Assembly: GCA_947647645.1 (NCBI GenBank)
Contig: CANSLE010000010.1
Span: 1-21,149 of the forward strand
Source of the DNA: an uncultured Microbacterium sp.
GTDB lineage: Bacteria; Actinomycetota; Actinomycetes; Actinomycetales; Microbacteriaceae
DNA: 21,149 nt
Direction: 5' to 3'
Every line of letters begins with the position of its first letter. Position 1 is the first letter of the stretch. A program made the position numbers and the translations under genes. The notes beneath the pieces were generated by a model, which was not told the origin of the DNA, ran no database searches, and was given only the letters and a program-made list of their open reading frames with translations. Below are positions 8,998 through 15,748 of the stretch, piece after piece.

Positions 8998-10227
8998 TCA
9001 GCCGGCGGCGGATGCCGCGACGGCGCGGTCCTCTTCGGTGGCGACGAGCTGCCCGCAGGCGCCGTCGATCTCCTTGCCGCGGGTGTCGCGGAGGGTGGTG
9101 GGGATGCCGGCCTCGTTGAGGCGGCGCACGAACTCGCGCTGCACGTCCTTGTCGGACGCGGTCCACACCGACCCGGGCGTCGGGTTGAGCGGGATCGGGT
9201 TCACGTGCACCCAGCCGCGACCGCGCTCGTTGAGCTTGGTGGCGAGGAGGTCGGCGCGCCACGCGTGGTCGTTCATGTCCTTGATCAGGGCGTACTCGAT
9301 CGAGACCCGGCGACCGGTCTTCTCGAAGTAGCCGCGGGCGGCATCGAGCGCCTCGTCGACCTTCCAGCGCGAGTTGATCGGGATCATCTCGTCGCGCAGG
9401 TGGTCGTCCGGCGCGTGCAGCGACAGCGCGAAGGTCACCGGGATGTCCTCGGCGGCGAGCTTGTTGATCGCCGGCACGAGGCCCACCGTCGACACCGTCA
9501 CGCCGCGCGCGCTCATGCCGAGCCCGTGATCCTTGTCGACCATCGTGCGGACGGCCTGCATCACCCGGTTGTAGTTGGCGAGGGGCTCTCCCATCCCCAT
9601 GAAGACGATGTTCGTGACGCGCTCGTCGGCGTGCTCCGCGGGCCCCAGCTCGCCCGCACGGATCGCGGCGTTGGCCCGCACGACCTGCTCGACGATCTCC
9701 GCCGCGGACATGTTGCGGGTGAGACCCGCCTGGCCGGTGGCGCAGAACGGGCAGTTCATGCCGCAACCGGCCTGGCTCGACACGCAGAGCGTGATGCGAC
9801 CCGGGTAGCGCATGAGCACCGATTCGACGAGCGCGCCGTCGTGCAGCCTCCAGAGGAACTTGATCGTGTCGCCGCGATCGGTCTCGAGCCGCCGTACCTC
9901 CGTCAGCAGACGCGGCAACAGGCCCGCCACCAACTCCTCGCGCCCGGATGCCGGGAGGTCGGTCATCGCCGCCGCGTCGGACGTGTAGTGCTGGAAGTAA
10001 TGCTTCTCGACCTGCTTCGCCCGGAACCCCGGAAGCCCGAGCTCCTTCACCTTCTCGACGCGCTGTTCGGGCGTGAGGTCGGCCAGGTGCACGGGCGGCA
10101 TCCCTCGCTTCGGCGCGGTGAACTGCAGCAGGGGCTTGCCCTCGGCATCCACCCGCTGCGTCCAGCCTTCGGCGCGGGGACGCACCTGTCGGGGACGGGT
10201 GGTGCGCACGGGGCTGGACTCGGTCAT
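8998..10227 (-). CDS. rlmN: Dual-specificity 23S rRNA/tRNA adenine-C2 methyltransferase RlmN
   Basis: Radical-SAM methyltransferase (409 aa) making m2A2503 in 23S rRNA and, in characterised homologues, m2A37 in some tRNAs. The [4Fe-4S] motif CGMNCPFC places ligand cysteines at 155, 159 and 162. The methyl-carrying C-terminal cysteine is Cys391 in EIDGACGQLV. GMGEPLANYN and HVNPIPLNPTPG are further family signatures. The start ATG 10227 (MTESSPVRTT) overlaps the TGA of the upstream glycosidase gene by 4 bp (ATGA); a much longer open frame upstream is antisense/shadow and is rejected. It is the last gene of a LacI-controlled sugar operon, an unexpected place for an rRNA-modifying enzyme. Confidence 0.97.
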   Translation of the reverse strand: MTESSPVRTTRPRQVRPRAEGWTQRVDAEGKPLLQFTAPKRGMPPVHLADLTPEQRVEKVKELGLPGFRAKQVEKHYFQHYTSDAAAMTDLPASGREELVAGLLPRLLTEVRRLETDRGDTIKFLWRLHDGALVESVLMRYPGRITLCVSSQAGCGMNCPFCATGQAGLTRNMSAAEIVEQVVRANAAIRAGELGPAEHADERVTNIVFMGMGEPLANYNRVMQAVRTMVDKDHGLGMSARGVTVSTVGLVPAINKLAAEDIPVTFALSLHAPDDHLRDEMIPINSRWKVDEALDAARGYFEKTGRRVSIEYALIKDMNDHAWRADLLATKLNERGRGWVHVNPIPLNPTPGSVWTASDKDVQREFVRRLNEAGIPTTLRDTRGKEIDGACGQLVATEEDRAVAASAAG

Positions 10228-11234
10228 GACTCCAGGGTACCGAGGCCGCCTGGATGCGCGTCGGGAGGAGCAGCCGCGACCCCGGCACGTGCGAGCACGC
10301 TGAGCCGCCCGTCGACCCAGCCGACGGGCATGGGATCGGTGACGCCGCCCACGAACGCGCCGTGCTCGTCGAGGTTGTGGAACGCGAACAGCAGCCACTG
10401 ACCGTCGTCGCGCCGCCGGAGCAGCCGCCCGACGTAGAGGCTCTCGTCGGTGACGGGGTAGGCCTCGTCGACCTCGAACGGCCCGAGCACGCTCGCCGCG
10501 GGAACCGCCCACGTCCCGCCGCGCTCGACGGCGCGGGCGGGCATCGCGTGCTCCGCGAGGCAGGAGAACAGCAGCACGGGTCGCCCGTCGACGACCTCGA
10601 CCTGCATGACCTCGAGCTGCCCGAAGCCCCGCTCGCTGGGCACCGACAGCGGCGGCCGCAGCTGCCACGTCTTCAGGTCGGGCGACCAGCCGTGGCCGAT
10701 CACGCCGCGGCCGAAGGCCGGTCCCTCGGGCGCGCGGGCGGTCACGAGCATGTGCCAGCCGTCGCCGTCGGGGTCGGGGAACACCCACGGGTCGCGGAAG
10801 GCCTCGTCGTGCCAGCCGCCGTCGGCGAGCGTCTCGTACCACGGGCCGGATGCCGAGAGCAGCGGATCCGGCCCCTTCGTCCACACCAGGAGGTCGGGCG
10901 AGGTCGCGCAGCCGATCCGCTGCACGTTCTTGCCGTCGGCGGTCAGTGACGAGCCCGTGTAGAAGAGGTACCAGAGCCCGTCGTCGCCGCGGACGGTCGA
11001 GCCGGTCCAGGTCGCGAGATCGTCGAAGCTGCCCGCCTCGCCCCGGACGATGGCATCCGCGACCGGTGTCCAGCTGACGAGATCGTCCGAGACGGCATGA
11101 CCGACGGACGCCCGGTAGTGACGCGCATCCGGGTCGTGCAGGGCGCGCGAGGCGTAGAGGAAGAAGAGGTGGTAGGTCTCGCCGTCGTCGGCGAACCAGT
11201 AGTCCCAGACCCAGGATGAGGAGAGGTCGAACAT
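10224..11234 (-). CDS. GH32/GH43-like (five-bladed beta-propeller) glycoside hydrolase
   Basis: A 336-aa cytoplasmic glycosidase, with no signal peptide. Repeated beta-propeller strands such as YHLFFLYASR, LWYLFYTG and WLLFAFHN are visible. Candidate catalytic residues by analogy with clan GH-J are Asp11 (VWDYWFADDG, in place of the usual WMNDPNG), Asp148 in the RDP motif (AFRDPWVF) and Glu208 (FGQLEVMQ). This is a divergent GH32-type branch often found beside actinobacterial CUT1 sugar transporters; the substrate (fructoside or other short glycoside) cannot be assigned. It starts 6 bp after the MalG-like stop, with a GAAGGG site inside that gene's end, and overlaps rlmN by 4 bp. It probably hydrolyses the imported sugar inside the cell. 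Confidence 0.82.
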   Translation of the reverse strand: MFDLSSSWVWDYWFADDGETYHLFFLYASRALHDPDARHYRASVGHAVSDDLVSWTPVADAIVRGEAGSFDDLATWTGSTVRGDDGLWYLFYTGSSLTADGKNVQRIGCATSPDLLVWTKGPDPLLSASGPWYETLADGGWHDEAFRDPWVFPDPDGDGWHMLVTARAPEGPAFGRGVIGHGWSPDLKTWQLRPPLSVPSERGFGQLEVMQVEVVDGRPVLLFSCLAEHAMPARAVERGGTWAVPAASVLGPFEVDEAYPVTDESLYVGRLLRRRDDGQWLLFAFHNLDEHGAFVGGVTDPMPVGWVDGRLSVLARAGVAAAPPDAHPGGLGTLES

Positions 11235-11240
11235 GTGCGC

Positions 11241-12170
11241 TTAGCCCTTCACTCCGCTGGCCGCGATGCTGCTGACGAACGCGCGCTGGAAGACGAGGAA
11301 CACGATGAGGACGGGGAGGGTGATCAGCGAGGTGTACGCCATGACCTCTCCCCACGCCGTGTTCAGTTGGAAGAAGTACTGCATCCCCACCATCACGGGC
11401 CGCAGCCCCTCCTTCTGCACCACCATGAGCGGCCAGAGGTACTGGTTCCAGGCGGGGAGGAACGTGAGGATCGCGACCGTCGCGAAGGCCGGCCCCGACA
11501 GCGGCACGATGATCCGGCGGTAGATCGTGAACCAGCTGGCCCCGTCGATGCGCGCCGCCTCGTCGAGCGAGGCCGGGATGGTCGAGAAGTACTGGGCGAA
11601 CAGGAAGATCGAGAACGCGTTGGCGATGAACGGCACGATCTGCACCTGGTAGGTGTTCAGCCACCCGAAGTCGTACTTGAGCACGCCGCCCTCCATCACG
11701 AGGGTGGGCAGCTGGGAGACCCAGTAGACCATCGGCACGGCGATCGTCTCGAACGGGACGATGAGGGTCGCGATGATCAGCGCCATCACGACGAGGCGTC
11801 CCTTCCACCGCAGGCGCGACAGGGCGAAGCCGGCCATCGAGTTGACGATGAGCCCGAGCCCGACGGTGAGCACCGTGACGAGCACCGAGTTGAACATGAA
11901 CTGGGCGACGGGAACGCGGTCGAAGACGCCGAAGTAGTTGTCGAGGCTGATGTCGCCGACGGGCAGGAACGCCGCGGGCGAGTTCACGTCGCGGAGGATC
12001 TGGGCGTCGGGCTTGAGGCTCGAGACGAACATGAACACGAGCGGGAACAGGAACAGGATGCCGAAGGCGCTCATCACGATGTACGTGAGGATCCGACCGA
12101 TGCGGCGACGGCGGCTCTCGCTGGCGTCCTTGCGGGCGACGGCGGGCGCCGGGGTGACGGTGGCGGTCAT
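11241..12170 (-). CDS. Sugar ABC transporter permease, MalG-like (CUT1)
   Basis: A 309-aa inner-membrane permease with about six transmembrane segments, the first at residues 27-51 and the last near 281-300. The cytoplasmic EAA loop that docks the ATPase is SLDEAARIDGASWFTIYRRI at 201-220. The start ATG 12170 has AAGGA upstream and lies only 3 bp after the TGA of the MalF-like gene. The short basic cytoplasmic N-terminus is typical. It pairs with the MalF-like permease and the lipoprotein upstream. No ATPase is encoded nearby, so a shared MsiK-type ATPase from elsewhere is expected. Confidence 0.93.
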   Translation of the reverse strand: MTATVTPAPAVARKDASESRRRRIGRILTYIVMSAFGILFLFPLVFMFVSSLKPDAQILRDVNSPAAFLPVGDISLDNYFGVFDRVPVAQFMFNSVLVTVLTVGLGLIVNSMAGFALSRLRWKGRLVVMALIIATLIVPFETIAVPMVYWVSQLPTLVMEGGVLKYDFGWLNTYQVQIVPFIANAFSIFLFAQYFSTIPASLDEAARIDGASWFTIYRRIIVPLSGPAFATVAILTFLPAWNQYLWPLMVVQKEGLRPVMVGMQYFFQLNTAWGEVMAYTSLITLPVLIVFLVFQRAFVSSIAASGVKG

Positions 12171-12173
12171 GAC

Positions 12174-13115
12174 TCAGTCCTTGTCTCGCGTGAGTCGGCG
12201 CTGGATGAGCGCGATGATCAGTACCGCGACGAAGAAGATCAGCGAGATCGCCGCGGCGTAGCCGATCTCCTGCTGCTGGTAGCCCTTGCGCACGGCGTGG
12301 TAGACGATCGTGGAGGTCGAGCCGGTCGGTCCGCCCTGCGTCATGACGTCCACCTGCACGAACAGCCCGAGCGCGGCGATCGTGATCGTGACGAGCACGA
12401 ACACCATGGTCGGGCGCAGGCCCGGCCACGTGACGTTCGTGAACTGGCGCCAGGGGCTCGCGCCGTCCATCTTCGCGGCCTCGTAGAGCTCCTCCGGGAT
12501 GGTCTGCAGGCCGGACAGCCAGATGATCATGTGGAAGCCGACCGCCTGCCAGATCGACAGCACGATGATCGCCGGCAGCGCCGTCGTCGGGTTGTTGAGC
12601 CAGTCGACGCTCTGCCACGCGCCGAAGGTGAGCGTGTCGATGAACGAGTTGATCAGCCCGTCCTTCTGGTACATGAACTTCCAGAGGATCGAGACGACCA
12701 CGATCGAGGTCACGACGGGGATGAAGAAGATCACGCGGAACGCCGTGACTCCCCGCATCCGCCGGTTGACGAGCACGGCCAGCAGCAGGCCGAGGCCGGC
12801 CTGCACCGGCACGATGACGAGCGCGAACAGGAAGGTGTTCCAGGCCGACTGGAGGAACATCGGGTCGGCGCCGAACGCGCGGGCGAAGTTGTCGAGGCCG
12901 ACGAAGCGCGGCGGGTTCGGCGAGATGAGGCGCGCGTTCGTGAACGAGAGCCCGAAGGCGAGCAGCACGGGGATGACGAGGAACAGCACGAGGAGGATGC
13001 CGGCCGGCGCGATCATCGCCAGGCCCGCCCAGGTCTCGCGTCCGCGGATGGAACGGAAGCGGCTCAGCGCGCGCCGGGGCTTCTCGGCCACGGCCGTGGC
13101 AGGGGTGACAGTCAT
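12174..13115 (-). CDS. Sugar ABC transporter permease, MalF-like (CUT1)
   Basis: A 313-aa permease with six predicted membrane spans, the first at about 31-57. The EAA loop is PEELYEAAKMDGASPWRQF, around residues 207-225. The start ATG 13115 (MTVTPATAV) with GAAAGAG upstream is preferred over an in-frame ATG at 13166, which lies inside the intergenic hairpin and lacks a ribosome site. It follows the binding-protein gene across a 61-bp gap containing a strong hairpin, and precedes the MalG-like partner by 3 bp. Confidence 0.93.
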   Translation of the reverse strand: MTVTPATAVAEKPRRALSRFRSIRGRETWAGLAMIAPAGILLVLFLVIPVLLAFGLSFTNARLISPNPPRFVGLDNFARAFGADPMFLQSAWNTFLFALVIVPVQAGLGLLLAVLVNRRMRGVTAFRVIFFIPVVTSIVVVSILWKFMYQKDGLINSFIDTLTFGAWQSVDWLNNPTTALPAIIVLSIWQAVGFHMIIWLSGLQTIPEELYEAAKMDGASPWRQFTNVTWPGLRPTMVFVLVTITIAALGLFVQVDVMTQGGPTGSTSTIVYHAVRKGYQQQEIGYAAAISLIFFVAVLIIALIQRRLTRDKD

Positions 13116-13141
13116 GGTGACTCTTTCGAGGTCGTCGAGCG

Positions 13142-13172
13142 GAGCGGGTGGGACGTGACGCCCCACCCGCTC
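13142..13172 (-). promoter_or_regulatory. Intergenic hairpin between binding-protein and permease genes
   Basis: A perfect 11-bp stem, GAGCGGGTGGG (13142-13152) and CCCACCCGCTC (13162-13172), with a 9-nt loop, starts 4 bp after the binding-protein stop codon. It has no T-tract. Such hairpins between malE- and malF-type genes are known to protect the upstream mRNA and lower downstream expression, giving excess binding protein; that role is inferred here. Confidence 0.75.
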
Positions 13173-13176
13173 GGGC

Positions 13177-14472
13177 TCACTTCGTGAAGCCGTATCCGTC
13201 GTTGGACGAGATGTTGGCGTCGATCTCGCTGACCGCCTGGTCGAGCGAGGTCTTGACGTCGGCGCCGTTCATGATGTCCTTCGCGGCGGTCTCGAACGTC
13301 GTGGAGATCACGGCATAGGCCGGCGTCGCGGGGCGCAGCACCGCGAACTTCTGCGACAGCTCGACGAAGGGACGCAGCACGCCCGTGTCGTTGAAGTACT
13401 TCGATGCCTGCGCAGCGGAGTCGGTCGCGGGAATGACGATCTGCTGGTCGGCGAACCGGGTGATGTACTTGTCCTGGAAGCTGAACTCGAGGTACGCGCG
13501 AGCGCCGTCGGCGTCGTTGCATCCCTTCGAGATCGCCCACTGCCACGAGCCTCCGCCGATCTTCGGGCCGGTGCCGAGGTCCGGCGGAGGCAGGATCGCG
13601 AGGTCATCGCCGACCGCGTCGACCGACGCGAGCGCGTTCCAGACGCCCGTGTAGCTGAGGGCCACCTTGTTGTCGACGAACTCCTGGTTGCCCACCGTGC
13701 CGTTCGCGTTGGCGTAGCCGTCCGCGAAGAGCTTCTGGAACCAGGAGCCCCAGGCGACGGCGGCGGCGCCGTTGAGCGCACCGTCGGCGGTGAGCATCGT
13801 CTTGCGGTCGATGAGGTCGCCGCCGAAGCTCTGCAGGAACGGCGAGTAGGCGTACGGCCACCACTCGCCCTTGTCCTCGGCGCCGATGTCGATCGGAGTG
13901 TCGTAGCCGGCGGCCTTCAGGGTCGCGAGCACGGAGCCGAACTCGTCCTTCGTCCACGGCTTGTCGAAGGTGGGGACGCGGATGTTGTTCCTCTCCAGCA
14001 CCGACTTGCGGGCGAAGATCGACAGCGCGGCATCCCAGTAGCCGGCGGAGTAGATCTGTCCGTCCCATTTGCCGACGGCGGTCGGCAGCAACGAGTCGGT
14101 GATCTTCGTGTCGATGCCCAGCGGCTGGAGGTAGCCCGCCCACGCCCAGTTCGGCATGATCGGCCCGTCCAGGTCGAGCAGGCAGGGCAGGTCGCCGGAT
14201 GCCGCGGCAGCGACGACGGCGTCGTTGTAGGCACCCTGCGGGAAGGACTCCTCGACCACTTCGTACTTATCCTGCGAGGCGTTGAAGTCGGAGATGATCT
14301 GCTGGTACACGGCGAGCTCGGCGGGGTTTCCGGCCGAGTGCGTCCACATCGTCAGCTTCGTACGACCGTCCGCGGTCGTGCTGTCACCTTTGCCGGCCTG
14401 GCCGCAGCCGGTCAGGGCCAGCACACCGACGAGCCCCGCCGCAGCGAGGACCGACACGGATGTGCGCTTCAT
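13177..14472 (-). CDS. Sugar ABC transporter substrate-binding lipoprotein (CUT1)
   Basis: A 431-aa extracellular solute-binding protein (family 1 style). The lipoprotein signal peptide MKRTSVSVLAAAGLVGVLALTGC has lipobox LTGC with lipidated Cys23. The mature protein begins GQAGKGDSTTADGRTKLTMWTHSAGN, where the TMWTHS strand and following NPAELAVYQQIISDFNA helix are typical of MalE-like proteins. Many exposed tryptophans (WAW, EWWPY, SWQW) suit a carbohydrate-stacking site. The start ATG 14472 has a good AAGGAA site. It lies 37 bp after the LacI-family gene and heads the transporter genes. The sugar is not determinable; the neighbouring glycosidase suggests a glycoside. Confidence 0.94.
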   Translation of the reverse strand: MKRTSVSVLAAAGLVGVLALTGCGQAGKGDSTTADGRTKLTMWTHSAGNPAELAVYQQIISDFNASQDKYEVVEESFPQGAYNDAVVAAAASGDLPCLLDLDGPIMPNWAWAGYLQPLGIDTKITDSLLPTAVGKWDGQIYSAGYWDAALSIFARKSVLERNNIRVPTFDKPWTKDEFGSVLATLKAAGYDTPIDIGAEDKGEWWPYAYSPFLQSFGGDLIDRKTMLTADGALNGAAAVAWGSWFQKLFADGYANANGTVGNQEFVDNKVALSYTGVWNALASVDAVGDDLAILPPPDLGTGPKIGGGSWQWAISKGCNDADGARAYLEFSFQDKYITRFADQQIVIPATDSAAQASKYFNDTGVLRPFVELSQKFAVLRPATPAYAVISTTFETAAKDIMNGADVKTSLDQAVSEIDANISSNDGYGFTK

Positions 14473-14490
14473 TGTGATTTCCTTGTCTCG

Positions 14491-14512
14491 TGATCGACGC
14501 GTGCGTCGATCA
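14491..14512. promoter_or_regulatory. 22-bp perfect palindrome overlapping the lacI-family stop codon
   Basis: Ten-bp arms TGATCGACGC (14491-14500) and GCGTCGATCA (14503-14512) are separated by 2 bp. On the minus strand the palindrome begins with the TGA stop of the LacI-type gene and ends 18 bp before the binding-protein ATG, just upstream of its ribosome site. It is either a second operator for the LacI-type regulator or an RNA hairpin separating the two genes. It does not share the AATCGATT core of the operator at 15629-15640 beyond a TCGA/CGAT element. Confidence 0.6.
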
Positions 14513-15610
14513 CCGGTCGGGGGTCACCGAAGGCGACCGCTCGGTGTGTTGTGAGGTCCGTCGCCGGTTCGGTTTGGCGACATGCGCCGGCGGCGGGCCC
14601 ACGGAGTCTCGTCGGACGACGGGACACTCCATCTGGTGTGCGGCATCCTCTCCCCCCTCGCGGATGCCGAGCGCGACCTCCATCGCCCAGCGGCCCATCT
14701 CGTAATGGGGCAGGGCGATGGTGGTCAGTGGAGGGTCTTGTTCGGCGGCGATGAACTGCTGGTCGTCGTAGCCGATGATCGAGATGTCCTGGGGGATGCG
14801 CAGTCCGCGCGCGTGGATCGCGGTGTAGGCGCCCGTGGCCATGCGGTCGTTGAAGCAGAAGATCGCCGTCGGACGGCGGTGCGGGGGGAGGTCGAGGAGG
14901 CGTTCGGTCGCATCTCGCCCGCCGCGGTGCGACGTCTCCCCGTGCACGTGCAGCTCGTCGTCGAGGACGAGCCCGGACGCCGCGAGCACCTCACGGTAGC
15001 CCTCGAGCCGTAGATCGGCGGCGAGGGGACGGCCCGGATCCTCGTCGGTGTCGATGTATGCGATGCGGGCGTGACCCGCCTCGACGAGCTCGCGGGTCGC
15101 CGCGGCGCCGCCGGCACGGTCGTCGGGCACGACGCTCGGAAAGCCCCCCACGCCGTCGGCCGGACGGCAGTCCAGCAGCACGGTGTCGACGGGCAGATCC
15201 ACGTCGGCCGGGACGATGCGATGCCACATCGCCGCGTAGATCAGCGCGTCGACCTGCTGCGCGGTCAGGGCGCGAATGGCGGCGTCCTCCACCACGGCAT
15301 CCGATCCCGTGTCGACGAGGAACACGAGGTGGTCGTGCGCGCGGGCGACGTCCTGCGCACCGGCGAGCATGCGGCCCGCGAAGGGAGTGGTGGCGATCTG
15401 GTCTGAGATGAGTCCGACGGTCTTGGTGCGCTGCTGGCGGAGGCCGCGCGCAAGGGCGCTCGGCGCGTAGCCGATGGCGGCGGCGGCGGCGCGCACGCGA
15501 TCTCGCGTCTCCTGCGAGATCCGCGACTCGACGTCGTTCAACACGAGCGAGACCGTGGTGACCGACACCCCGGCTGCTGCCGCCACGTCGGAGATGCGCA
15601 CGCGAGCCAT
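14510..15610 (-). CDS. LacI-family transcriptional regulator
   Basis: A 366-aa repressor. The N-terminal LacI helix-turn-helix is RISDVAAAAGVSVTTVSLVLN (residues 5-25), followed by the hinge region around 40-60 (IGYAPSALARGLRQQRTKTVGL) and a periplasmic-binding-protein-like effector domain ending in IPQDISIIGYDDQQF and DPPLTTIALPHYEMG. It is the first gene of the sugar-transport operon. A perfect 12-bp LacI-type palindrome stands just after its own promoter, so autoregulation and control of the whole operon are likely. The effector is presumably the transported sugar or a breakdown product. The start ATG 15610 has GAGGAAG upstream. The C-terminus (PNRRRTSQHTERSPSVTPDR) is a short basic extension. 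Confidence 0.95.
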   Translation of the reverse strand: MARVRISDVAAAAGVSVTTVSLVLNDVESRISQETRDRVRAAAAAIGYAPSALARGLRQQRTKTVGLISDQIATTPFAGRMLAGAQDVARAHDHLVFLVDTGSDAVVEDAAIRALTAQQVDALIYAAMWHRIVPADVDLPVDTVLLDCRPADGVGGFPSVVPDDRAGGAAATRELVEAGHARIAYIDTDEDPGRPLAADLRLEGYREVLAASGLVLDDELHVHGETSHRGGRDATERLLDLPPHRRPTAIFCFNDRMATGAYTAIHARGLRIPQDISIIGYDDQQFIAAEQDPPLTTIALPHYEMGRWAMEVALGIREGGEDAAHQMECPVVRRDSVGPPPAHVAKPNRRRTSQHTERSPSVTPDR

Positions 15611-15628
15611 GTCACCACTTCCTCGTGA

Positions 15629-15640
15629 TAAATCGATTTA
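15629..15640. promoter_or_regulatory. LacI-family operator
   Basis: TAAATCGATTTA is a perfect 12-bp palindrome centred on CG, the symmetry expected of LacI/GalR-family operators. It is strikingly AT-rich against its surroundings. It lies 19 bp upstream of the regulator's ATG and 12 bp downstream of the -10 box, so bound repressor would block early elongation or open-complex formation. Assignment to the adjacent regulator is inferred. Confidence 0.75.
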
Positions 15641-15652
15641 ACGTCTGGAGTG

Positions 15653-15682
15653 ATTATTGACCCGAGCTCGCCGATTCGTCAA
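15653..15682 (-). promoter_or_regulatory. Sigma-A-type promoter of the sugar operon
   Basis: Reading the minus strand, TTGACG (15682-15677) and AATAAT (15658-15653) are separated by 18 bp; the predicted start site is near 15646. It matches the housekeeping consensus at 5 of 6 positions in each box and precedes the LacI-type operator and gene. Confidence 0.65.
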
Positions 15683-15702
15683 GCATCGATGCCGAAACGA
15701 CA

Positions 15703-15733
15703 CCGACCGCCGCCCGCGGTGGACGACGGTCGG
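15703..15733 (-). terminator. Possible hairpin terminator of the Dpp-type operon
   Basis: Inverted repeat CCGACCG (15703-15709) / CGGTCGG (15727-15733) begins 15 bp after the stop codon of the fused ATPase gene. The loop is 17 nt and GC-rich, and only GTTT follows on the transcribed strand. It is at best a weak terminator, but it is in the right place between two leftward operons. Confidence 0.35.
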
Positions 15734-15748
15734 AGCGTGCGAACCGCG

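Noticed and set aside
8998..12618. A 1206-codon open frame on the minus strand reaching far upstream of rlmN
   Set aside because: Only the last 409 codons match RlmN. The rest is Arg/Pro/His-rich shadow sequence of the glycosidase and permease genes, a normal result of high GC.
11235..13187. A 650-codon plus-strand frame rich in Asp, Glu, His and Arg
   Set aside because: It is exactly antisense to the two sugar permeases, whose membrane spans and EAA loops are clear; the acidic/basic composition is typical of a reverse-strand shadow.
14510..15610. LacI-family gene possibly controlling the neighbouring Dpp-type operon
   Set aside because: The Dpp-type operon ends at 15749, upstream of the lacI promoter, and carries its own regulator; the LacI-type operator sits only at the sugar operon.
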